From Lignipirellula cremea (GTDB taxonomy: Bacteria > Planctomycetota > Planctomycetia > Pirellulales > Pirellulaceae), in the NCBI RefSeq assembly GCF_007751035.1, contig NZ_CP036433.1, positions 8,351,001-8,415,000 of the forward strand: a stretch of DNA of 64,000 nucleotides, read 5' to 3'. Position numbers and translations under genes: made by a program. This document shows, one piece after another, positions 17,054 to 24,662 of the stretch. Position 1 is the first letter of the stretch, and each line of letters begins with the position of its first letter. Under the pieces are notes generated by a model. The model worked only from the letters and a program-made list of their open reading frames with translations, did no database searches and was not told where the DNA came from.

Positions 17054-18868
17054 TTAAAGAGAGCCTCGCTGAAACAGCACCCACTCCACGCCCGCCAGCA
17101 ACAGTGCAGCCGCCGCCAGCCCCAGCCATAACGGACGTTGCTCTGACCGATCCGAAACTGCAGGAGCCGCAGGGAGCGCCGCCGCCCGCAGGTCGCTTTC
17201 CGCCGGCGCCAGCAGATTCGCATAGACCACCCGCTCGCCCGCCGGTCCTGTCAAACGCCAGGTTCCACAGCGCGGAACCGCGGCGCCCGTCGTGGTCGCC
17301 GGCAAAGACTGCGCGACTCCTGCGGGAGAGATCCATTCGCGACCCGCGCCAGCCGGCAGCAGCAGGACGTCGGTCGTGGTCAGTGCGCGAAAGTCATTCG
17401 CCGCCGCCGGCAGAAGCTGATCCACCGCGTGCGCCAAAAGTAACGGAAAGCCGGGCTGCAGTTCCAGGTCGCTGTTTTCAGGATCGACATGCAGCACCAG
17501 CACCTCGCCTGAGGGCCGTGGCAAGAGCGTCAACAGCGGCAAGTCGCCGGCGCTGCCTAGCGTGATGGGCGCCGCTTTCTCGCCAGCAAATTCCAGCCGA
17601 ACGATCTCTTCCATCACCCAGTCCTGCAGTTTCACCCCCCGGGACCAGCCCCCCGCCGCAGGGTTCCAGCGGGCGGCGAACGTTCCCCGGGCCGCTTCCT
17701 GCACCTTCCACAGATCACAGTCCGCCCGGGGCGCGATCACAATCGCCGGCCCCGGCGGAAAGACTTCCGGCACGACGCCCACGTACAGTCGCATGCCGGC
17801 TTGCTCGTCTGCGTCGCCTTCTTTCCCAGCTTCCCCCAGCGGCAAGATCTCGACTCCCGGCAAGGCGGCGACAGCCCGCTGCACAAAATCGGGAGCGTCG
17901 TTCGCGATCGCCAGGCGACGTCGCGGAGCAACCGTCACCAGCACGCCGGCGTGATTGTCGGCGGCCAGCGCATCGCGGGTTTCCAGTTCGGCCAGCACCA
18001 GTCCCGGCGAAGCCCCGCCTCCGACCTGGATTTTCCGCACGGCGCTGCCGCCGGGTGGAAGGGTAAACTCGGCCCGGTCAATCTCCCATTCGTCAAGGCG
18101 AACCTGCAGCTTCGCTTGCTGCAGCTTGTCGCAGAAGCTGGTCATTTCCACCAGCACCTCGAGCAATTCCGGATGAGCCGGCAAGGAACGACAGGCCAGC
18201 CGCGTGATCGCCACGTTATCCTGCCGGTCGCCTGTCGCATGGACGATCAACTGTGTGCGATCCAGGTCCGCCGCTTGCTGCAGCTGGGCCGCTCCCTGCG
18301 GATCCGTGAAGACCTGAATCTGTGGGTTGGCGGCGCCCCGCAGGGCCGCCTGGGCAGCACGCACCGCGGCCGGCAGGTCGCCGGGCTGGTCCGTCGGCGG
18401 GATCTGCAGCAGGGCCGCATGCAGGGCAGGGGAGTCGCTCACCTGACCGCACTGGGTGACTGCCGTATGCGCCGACGCAATGACCAGCGCCGCGTCGTCG
18501 GCGCCCATCCGGGCGACAGAGTCCCGGGCGGCCGCAATGGCCGCATCGCCGCGGCGGATCTCGCCGTCTCGCACATTCATGCTGGCCGAATTATCCACGA
18601 TCAACGCCCAGTGCCGCCCGCCGGCGGCCCGGGCCAGATAGTACGGCTCGGCCGCCGCCAGGGCCAGCAGCAGCAGGATCGTCGCCAGCAGTCCGCCCAG
18701 CACCAGTCGCTGGTAACGCTCCCAGGCGGTGCGTCGAGCGACGGCCTCGCGCCATAACGGCAGGGTCGCTGTCGGGCGCCGCCGGCGCATCATGGGCCAG
18801 AACAGGATCGCCGCCAGCGGCAGCGCCAGCAGCGCCCAGAGTAATCGTTCGGGATGTTCGAACCCCAT
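17054..18868 (-). CDS. BatA-type protein with von Willebrand factor A domain
   Basis: 604 residues. N-terminal BatA region with two membrane helices (about 8-26 and 57-75), then a VWA domain with the MIDAS motif DNSAS at 92-96, and a C-terminal helix close to the end (LWLGLAAAALLLAGVEWVLF). It follows the DUF58 gene by 3 bases, so the two are almost certainly co-translated. MoxR-DUF58-VWA sets are known from many bacteria and are thought to assist assembly or metal loading of envelope proteins. Confidence 0.85.
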   Translation of the reverse strand: MGFEHPERLLWALLALPLAAILFWPMMRRRRPTATLPLWREAVARRTAWERYQRLVLGGLLATILLLLALAAAEPYYLARAAGGRHWALIVDNSASMNVRDGEIRRGDAAIAAARDSVARMGADDAALVIASAHTAVTQCGQVSDSPALHAALLQIPPTDQPGDLPAAVRAAQAALRGAANPQIQVFTDPQGAAQLQQAADLDRTQLIVHATGDRQDNVAITRLACRSLPAHPELLEVLVEMTSFCDKLQQAKLQVRLDEWEIDRAEFTLPPGGSAVRKIQVGGGASPGLVLAELETRDALAADNHAGVLVTVAPRRRLAIANDAPDFVQRAVAALPGVEILPLGEAGKEGDADEQAGMRLYVGVVPEVFPPGPAIVIAPRADCDLWKVQEAARGTFAARWNPAAGGWSRGVKLQDWVMEEIVRLEFAGEKAAPITLGSAGDLPLLTLLPRPSGEVLVLHVDPENSDLELQPGFPLLLAHAVDQLLPAAANDFRALTTTDVLLLPAGAGREWISPAGVAQSLPATTTGAAVPRCGTWRLTGPAGERVVYANLLAPAESDLRAAALPAAPAVSDRSEQRPLWLGLAAAALLLAGVEWVLFQRGSL

Positions 18869-18871
18869 GCT

Positions 18872-19762
18872 CTACCCCCTCCGCACCGACAGCCGTGCTC
18901 GACCGATGCGAATCAGTCGGGCCAGCGCCGTGGTTGCCGGTTGATCGTTCACGATCTGGCCATAGCCAACGCGATAGCGATAGCAGAATTGACGCAGCTG
19001 TTCTTCGTGCTCGGCCACCACCTGCCGGTATCGCTGCAGGTCGACGGCCGTCAACCTGGCGCCCCAGCGCTGGGACAGGGCGACATCTTCAAAGCGCACG
19101 CCGCCCTGGAATTGCGGGGCGATCTCTTCCCGATCGACCACCTGCAGCAGGAACGTTTGCATCCCCCGCCGCCGCAAGGCGTCGCAAACCGGCCGATAGT
19201 CGTGACTCCAGAAATCACTGACCAGCACGACCAGGCCCGATCGTCGCGGCTCGTCCAGGAACTGACGAACGGCCCCCGGCAGGTCGCCCGGCTGGTCCGT
19301 CGGCTGCAGGGCTTCCAGATACTTCCACAGCGCCGACGTTTGCCCCGCTCCCCGCGCCGGTTGGGACAAGGGCGACAACCGCTGCGACCAGGCGCCCGCC
19401 TGCACCCGTTCCTGCCCATGCAGAGCCAGATACGCCAGGCCGGCCGTCACCTGCCGGGCCAGATCAAATTTACTCGGCGACCCCAGCCGCATGCCGGCCG
19501 ACTGGTCCAGCAGCAGGTAGACCTGCCCCGACGCACTGCCGCGGTACTGCTTGGACAGCAACTCATCATGCCGGGCGCAGCGGTTCCAGTCGACGTGGCG
19601 AAAGTCATCGCCCGACGTATAGTCGCAGTAACCGGTCACCTCGGTTCCGCCGGCCAGACGACGTTCGACTTCGCGTCCCAGAAATCGACCGCCCCAGCTG
19701 CGCCGGGCTTCGTGCTGCAGGCCGCCGCACTGGGCCAGAAAGTTTGAAGGGAAGGTCGACAT
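18872..19762 (-). CDS. DUF58 domain-containing protein
   Basis: 296 residues, soluble. The family signature is present: TSGDDFRHVDWNRCARHDEL (about 48-67), followed by a VWA-like core (VYLLLDQSAGM, LVVLVSDFW). Encoded between the MoxR ATPase (96-base gap) and the BatA/VWA gene (3-base gap). DUF58 proteins typically partner MoxR ATPases. A gene symbol is not used because the family has no agreed function. Confidence 0.9.
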   Translation of the reverse strand: MSTFPSNFLAQCGGLQHEARRSWGGRFLGREVERRLAGGTEVTGYCDYTSGDDFRHVDWNRCARHDELLSKQYRGSASGQVYLLLDQSAGMRLGSPSKFDLARQVTAGLAYLALHGQERVQAGAWSQRLSPLSQPARGAGQTSALWKYLEALQPTDQPGDLPGAVRQFLDEPRRSGLVVLVSDFWSHDYRPVCDALRRRGMQTFLLQVVDREEIAPQFQGGVRFEDVALSQRWGARLTAVDLQRYRQVVAEHEEQLRQFCYRYRVGYGQIVNDQPATTALARLIRIGRARLSVRRG

Positions 19763-19858
19763 TGCGAAGGATCGCCGAAACAGACGGACAAAGGAGAGGT
19801 ACGGGCAAAACCGATGGCAGACACGACGTCGCCAGGATAACGCCGGTCGAGACGATCG

Positions 19859-20818
19859 TTACTGCAGGATCTCTGCCAGGATTTTGTCGGGGTCGATCTG
19901 CTCGGCGTGCCCTTCAAAATTCAGCGACAGGCGATGCCGCAGGGCGGGCAACGCCGCTTTCTGCAGGTCCTCGCGGGAGACATGTACGCGGCTGTCGAGC
20001 AGGGCGAAAACCTTGCCGGCCAGGATCATTGCCTGGGCGCCGCGGGGGCTGGAGCCTTGCGACACATAGCGTTTGACCAGGCTGCCGGCGGTGGACGACT
20101 GGGGCCGCGTGGCCTGCACCACCTGGATCGCCCAGTCGCGGACTTCGTCGGCAATGGTGACCTGGCGGACGACGCCCATCATTTCGACCAGGCGTTTAGC
20201 GTCGACCGCTTTCTTGGCGACCGGCATTTGCGGCTCGGTCGTACGTTCCAGGATCTGGGCCATCTGCTCGTTGGTTGGATACTCGGTGTGCAGCTTGAAG
20301 AAGAACCGATCCAGCTGCTTGGGTCCCAGAGGGAAGGTCTCCTCGGCGCCTGACTCGCTTTGCGTAGCGACGGTAAAGAACGGATCGGGCAGATCGTAAG
20401 TGACGTTCGCCACGGTTACGGCGCACTCGCCCAGCCCTTCCAGCAGCGCGGCCTGGGTTTTGGGCGTGGCCCGGTTGATCTCATCGGCCAGCAGCAGGTT
20501 GGTAAAGATGGGCCCTTGCTGGAATTCAAACTGGCGCCGGCCGTGGGACTCCATCACCACATAGGTGCCAATGATGTCCGCCGGCATCATGTCGCTGGTG
20601 CATTGGATGCGGCGGAACTCGCCGCTGAGCGTATCGGCCAGCGTGCGGACCAGCAGCGTCTTCCCCAGGCCGGGATCGCCGTCAAGCAGCAAATGGCCGC
20701 CGCACAGCAGGGCCGTAATCATGCCGTCGAGCACTTCATCCTGTCCGACAATCACACGGGTCAATTCTCGACGGATCGCCGCAAAGCCTTCGCGAACCTG
20801 TTCGAACTCTTGTTCCAT
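19859..20818 (-). CDS. MoxR-family AAA+ ATPase
   Basis: 319 residues. Walker A GDPGLGKT at 47-54, Walker B LLLADE ending near residue 113, sensor-1 region around FFTVATQ, and an arginine-rich C-terminal lid domain (SQGSSPRGAQAMILAGKVFAL). These mark a MoxR-family chaperone-like ATPase, usually working with VWA-domain proteins such as those encoded just downstream. The ATG at 20818 begins a short charged helix typical of the family. About 260 bases separate it from the membrane-protein gene upstream. Confidence 0.95.
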   Translation of the reverse strand: MEQEFEQVREGFAAIRRELTRVIVGQDEVLDGMITALLCGGHLLLDGDPGLGKTLLVRTLADTLSGEFRRIQCTSDMMPADIIGTYVVMESHGRRQFEFQQGPIFTNLLLADEINRATPKTQAALLEGLGECAVTVANVTYDLPDPFFTVATQSESGAEETFPLGPKQLDRFFFKLHTEYPTNEQMAQILERTTEPQMPVAKKAVDAKRLVEMMGVVRQVTIADEVRDWAIQVVQATRPQSSTAGSLVKRYVSQGSSPRGAQAMILAGKVFALLDSRVHVSREDLQKAALPALRHRLSLNFEGHAEQIDPDKILAEILQ

Positions 20819-21079
20819 AGCGAAACCTTCAGCGGGGCAAAACCAATAAGGTGAGCAACGGCCGCAGCGCCACGATCAGCGCCGAATCGCCAGGGCCGCC
20901 TCGCCAGCGCCAGCCATCGGACGCCCCTGCTTGCTGCGTCATCTGCCCCAAAATACATGGAACGCCGGCCGAATCCAGTGCCCGGGCGGAATAATCGCGA
21001 TTGCTTCCGGCTGCGCGGACCGCCTGAACGCGCAGGATCTCACGCAGAAAATGCGGTCCTGCCCAAAGACAAACGACCT

Positions 21080-22531
21080 TTACAAATGAAAGAAAGGAGC
21101 CGGCGCCAGGAAGGCGTGCTGCTCCAGCAGACTCCAGCGACCATACCAGGACGTGTACTGCGACAGGTACACAAACAGCACGTACAGCCCAATCACCGGC
21201 AAGGCGCCAAAGAACGCCGAGCCCCGCACCAGCAGCCAGCGCCGGGGGGCGTCGCTCTGGCCGCGGCGCACGGCCCAGCCGCTGAGCAGCCGAGCCGGAA
21301 AAAGAAAGCTGACAAACAGCAACGCCGGCAGCCAGACCACCTGCCGCGGCGTCGCCTCGACTTTCAGCAGATACAGCGGCAGCGCCAGCAGCAACGTCGA
21401 CGCCAGGGCCAGCCAGAAAGCGACCGGCGCGTGCGCAAAGCCGTGCAGCACGCGCCGCACCGCAAAGCCCGACCGCCAGCGATTGTCGGCCGCCAGCTGG
21501 GTCTGCAGGAACGGCAGGAACAGCAGAATCCCGCCCAGCAGCAGCGCTCCCGCCAGTCCGACCAGCACCGCTGCCGGCCCCTCGATGCGGGTCGAGGCCG
21601 CCATCAGCAACGCCGGAAGCGCCAGCCAGATCACGGCCGCCGCAAAGCCCCGCAGCCCCAGCCAGAAGTAATACCCCAGCCGCATCCCGACGAAGAAATC
21701 CCAGACCGCATCGCGGGCCTTCTCCAGCATGCGTCCCTCGCGCACCCGATGCAGCAGCACCGCCGGCGGGAACCACTGGCGAAACGGCTGATGCTCTGTC
21801 AGGTCGGTCCAGAAGCGATCGAGCGCCGACATCCGTCTGGCGCCAGGTTGCGGTCGATAGACAAGCGACAGCAGTCGCCGCAACGACCAGATCGCCATCG
21901 CCGGCAGCGCCAGTAACGGCCAGAAAAAGTGACGCAGCTTGCCGCCGGCCGACCAGGCCGCCAGGATGTGCCCCAGCGTCAACACCATCAGCACCAACTG
22001 GGCGATCCGCCAGCCCTGCGTCACACGACTGTCCGGCGCAATCAGGCTGGCCGAGTACCAGTAACTGCTCACCAGGTTCAGCGGCTGCAGCACCAGCCAC
22101 GCACCCAGCGCCATGCTGCCCACCCGCGCCGCCTGACGCACGCCGATAAAGCCCGCCCGCAGGTCGCCCGACCGCGCCACGCGGCCGCTCGCTTCCAGCA
22201 GGTATCCCAGGCTTAGAAACTGGAACAGCGGTACGGTCGTCGCCATCGCCAGGGCAAAGATCATGCAGGCGACGCCAAAGAACCACTCGATCACGCCGCA
22301 GCAGGTGCGCAGCACACGAAACGGCAACGACGTTTCATCGACTACGGTGATTCCGCTTTCGATCACCTCGCTGGCGCCGCCGTGTTCACGGGAAGGATGG
22401 TCGCCCAGGCGGTCGCCGTCCACGCTTTCCGCCAGATCCCTATCGACGATCTCGACATTGCCGACGACCTCGTCCCCGTTTATTTCTCCGGCCGCGAGAG
22501 GGGCGTAACGATACGGTTCGTGAGCAGGCAT
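21080..22531 (-). CDS. Multi-spanning membrane protein of unknown function
   Basis: 483 residues. An acidic soluble N-terminus (about 1-70) is followed by eight or more hydrophobic segments grouped in two halves. The opening MPAHEPYRYAPL resembles the short Pro/Tyr leaders seen on other planctomycete membrane proteins. SLGYLLEASGRVARSGDLRAGFIG is reminiscent of DUF4013-type proteins, but the similarity is weak. It precedes MoxR-DUF58-VWA on the same strand with a 261-base gap that holds no gene, so it may belong to that unit. Confidence 0.7.
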   Translation of the reverse strand: MPAHEPYRYAPLAAGEINGDEVVGNVEIVDRDLAESVDGDRLGDHPSREHGGASEVIESGITVVDETSLPFRVLRTCCGVIEWFFGVACMIFALAMATTVPLFQFLSLGYLLEASGRVARSGDLRAGFIGVRQAARVGSMALGAWLVLQPLNLVSSYWYSASLIAPDSRVTQGWRIAQLVLMVLTLGHILAAWSAGGKLRHFFWPLLALPAMAIWSLRRLLSLVYRPQPGARRMSALDRFWTDLTEHQPFRQWFPPAVLLHRVREGRMLEKARDAVWDFFVGMRLGYYFWLGLRGFAAAVIWLALPALLMAASTRIEGPAAVLVGLAGALLLGGILLFLPFLQTQLAADNRWRSGFAVRRVLHGFAHAPVAFWLALASTLLLALPLYLLKVEATPRQVVWLPALLFVSFLFPARLLSGWAVRRGQSDAPRRWLLVRGSAFFGALPVIGLYVLFVYLSQYTSWYGRWSLLEQHAFLAPAPFFHL

Positions 22532-22705
22532 AACATTCCCCCAGTTCGCCGTCAGCTGAAAACGATCGCAGCAATTTAACCGCGTTCCGGCCAGCCAGAA
22601 GCCCGACCTTCCCTTTTACTAATAACACAAAAGGGAGCAGCAAGACAACAAAACAGCAGGGCAGGGGCCCATCATTGGAGCTCCCCATGCAAACCCCTGC
22701 AGGCG

Positions 22706-22776
22706 AACTCGCCAGAGATTGGACAGCGGTTCCTCTCGCCCAGAGCACTTCCTCCCAAGTCTGGCGACTTCGGCTA
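22706..22776. repeat. Dispersed hairpin repeat (CGCCAGA...TCTGGCG), copy 1
   Basis: AACTCGCCAGAGATTGG (22706-22722) pairs with CCAAGTCTGGCGACTTCGG (from 22754), leaving a loop of about 30 bases. The same left and right arms with similar spacing recur at 32511-32583. This copy ends 9 bases before the stop of the DUF1501 gene and could also serve as its terminator. Confidence 0.6.
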
Positions 22777-22784
22777 CATGCGTG

Positions 22785-24194
22785 CTAAAACACTTCGGGG
22801 ATCGGCTTGCCATTGGCGGCGAGAAAAATGGGGCGGTTCTCGCGGGTGTACAAGGGTTCGTCGAGGTTCAGGCCCAGCTTGCGGTAGATAGTCGCCGCGT
22901 AATCGTCGGGCGTGCAAGCCCGCTCTTCCACGTAGCCGCCTTGCCGATCGGAAGCGCCGATTACCTGGCCGCCTGGCGTACCGGCTCCCGCCATGACGAT
23001 GCTGTAGGCGCCCGTCCAGTGATCGCGGCCTTGGAATTTGTTGATCTTGGGAGTGCGGCCGAATTCGGTGACAAAACAGACAAGCGTCTCCTCGAGCATG
23101 CCGCGATCGTCCATATCGCGGATCAGCGTGGAGAACGCCTGGTCGACGCTGCCCATCATCCACCAGGTGCCAATGCCGTAACGACCGCGGCCGCCGCCTC
23201 CGGCGCCGGGCAGGTTGCAGGTGCCGGTGGCGTAAATATAGTCGTGATGGTCCCAGTTGAGATTGTTGCCGCCCGGCGTTTTGTCGGTCATCGGCTCGCG
23301 GACGTCGATCGTGACAAACCGCACGCCCTGTTCGATCAGCCGGCGACCCAGCAGATAGCATTGCCCGCGGTGGCCGCGGCCGTATTCGTCGCGCAGCTTG
23401 TCGGGTTCCTGCTCCAGGTCAAAGGCCGTGCGGCTGTTGGGGTGCAGCAGGCTCTCTTGCGCCTGGGCGATCGCCTCTTCCCAGCCTTCGGCGCCGGAAC
23501 TGGCCTGAACGGGCAGGCCGATATCCAGACCGCCCAGCAGGTTCATCCGATTCAAGAAGCGGGCCTTGCCGATCGCTTCGTTCAGCCCCAGTCCGGGGAC
23601 TTTCCAGCCCGGCTCCGACAGATCGCGGCCGCCCGTCTTGAACGCCTGCGAACGCGGCGGCAGAAAGCCTAACCGCGACTCTTTCGCCTGTTCATGATTG
23701 CCGGGAGCCATGATATAAGGCGCCAGGTATTTGCAGTCGGTATCAATGCGATGGGCAACGACCGAACCGATGTCGGGCATTTCGACCGGTCCGCCCGGCA
23801 CATGGCCGGACAGGGTGTACTGGGTGCCCTGGGGATGGCCGTTCGCCTGCCCGCTGGTGTGGTGCATGGAGCGAATCACGCTCAACTTGTCGGCGACCTT
23901 CGCCGTTTTGGACAGCAGCTCGGTGAATTGCATGCCGGGGACATTCGTCGCGATCGGTCGATATGGGCTGACGTGATCCGCCACCGCCGCCGGCTTGGGG
24001 TCCCAGGTATCGATATGCGACATGCCGCCCTGTTCTAGAATGACGAGCACATTCTTGGCCTTGCCAGGACGATCCCGGTTACTGCCCGGCGGACGACCCG
24101 CCAGCACGGTGGCGGGAACCGGCAGCACCGACAACCCGCCCAGCATGCCAATGCCCAGGAAATTACGTCGTCCAATACGAAACGGGGCAGGCAT
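22785..24194 (-). CDS. DUF1501 protein, Tat-exported
   Basis: 469 residues from the ATG at 24194. Twin-arginine signal IGRRNFLGIGMLGGLSV (about 6-22). LEQGGMSHIDTWDPKP, TEFGRTPKINKFQGRDHW and MAGAGTPGGQVIGASD are the DUF1501 signature blocks. It is transcribed away from the DUF1549 gene at 24663, and the shared upstream region holds a CCTT microsatellite whose nearer end is about 115 bases from this start. It is the only DUF1501 gene here without a cytochrome-like gene on its own strand. Confidence 0.9.
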   Translation of the reverse strand: MPAPFRIGRRNFLGIGMLGGLSVLPVPATVLAGRPPGSNRDRPGKAKNVLVILEQGGMSHIDTWDPKPAAVADHVSPYRPIATNVPGMQFTELLSKTAKVADKLSVIRSMHHTSGQANGHPQGTQYTLSGHVPGGPVEMPDIGSVVAHRIDTDCKYLAPYIMAPGNHEQAKESRLGFLPPRSQAFKTGGRDLSEPGWKVPGLGLNEAIGKARFLNRMNLLGGLDIGLPVQASSGAEGWEEAIAQAQESLLHPNSRTAFDLEQEPDKLRDEYGRGHRGQCYLLGRRLIEQGVRFVTIDVREPMTDKTPGGNNLNWDHHDYIYATGTCNLPGAGGGGRGRYGIGTWWMMGSVDQAFSTLIRDMDDRGMLEETLVCFVTEFGRTPKINKFQGRDHWTGAYSIVMAGAGTPGGQVIGASDRQGGYVEERACTPDDYAATIYRKLGLNLDEPLYTRENRPIFLAANGKPIPEVF

Positions 24195-24309
24195 AGCATC
24201 ACTTTCGCAGCAAGCGAACGGCGGGCACACATCAACGATCGCCAATCATTATCCACCATCGGCACGTCCATCACAAGGTCGAACCCCAAGCAGACAACCG
24301 CCCCCACCT

Positions 24310-24363
24310 CCTTCCTTCCTTCCTTCCTTCCTTCCTTCCTTCCTTCCTTCCTTCCTTCCTTTC
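24310..24363. repeat. CCTT tetranucleotide microsatellite, about 13 units
   Basis: An almost uninterrupted CCTT run read on the plus strand (AAGG on the minus), followed by imperfect TTTCTTCC units. It lies in the divergent intergenic region between two exported-protein genes. Tracts of this length are prone to slipped-strand length change. A short version of the same unit (GGAAGGAAGG..., about four units) occurs at 56549-56565 in the related element there. Confidence 0.9.
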
Positions 24364-24370
24364 TTCCTTT

Positions 24371-24521
24371 CTTAATCTTACTCTTACTCTTAATCTTAAT
24401 CCCTCCTTGAGCGACCGCCGTCAGCTCGTCCGCACTCCGCCCCTCACTCTCTCCTGTCGTGCAGCGGGTTCCTTGATTCGGCCGGCCCGCTGGAGATTAA
24501 GATTAAGAGTAAGAGTAAGAG
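24371..24521. repeat. Dispersed element with hexamer arms, copy 1
   Basis: Left arm: CTTAAT/CTTACT hexamers (24371-24402). Core: CTTGAGCGACCGCCGTCAG ... CCTTGATTCGGCCGG, CCCGCTGGAGATTA. Right arm: ATTAAG/AGTAAG hexamers (24494-24521), complementary to the left arm. The same arms and core occur inverted at 56412-56568, so this is a mobile or dispersed element rather than local repetition. The arms could pair to form a long hairpin. Confidence 0.65.
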
Positions 24522-24662
24522 TGGAGAGTGCCAGGCGGCGTCGATCCCGAAAAACGGTTGAAACTTCGTTGCGTTAATGCGGGTATAATGGTTGGTGGGC
24601 CGCGAAACGTGGGTTTCCGCGGCGATTGTGTCGGGCCTTTCTCCTCTTCTCCCTGCAGGCCA

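Noticed and set aside
20829-22286. A 485-codon minus-strand frame
   Set aside because: Overlaps the 483-aa membrane protein in another frame; it is Gly, Ala and Arg rich without helices or motifs, whereas the chosen frame has clear membrane segments.
24371-24521. A CRISPR array, suggested by the regularly spaced repeats
   Set aside because: The repeats are directly joined hexamers with no spacers, and there are no cas genes in the window.
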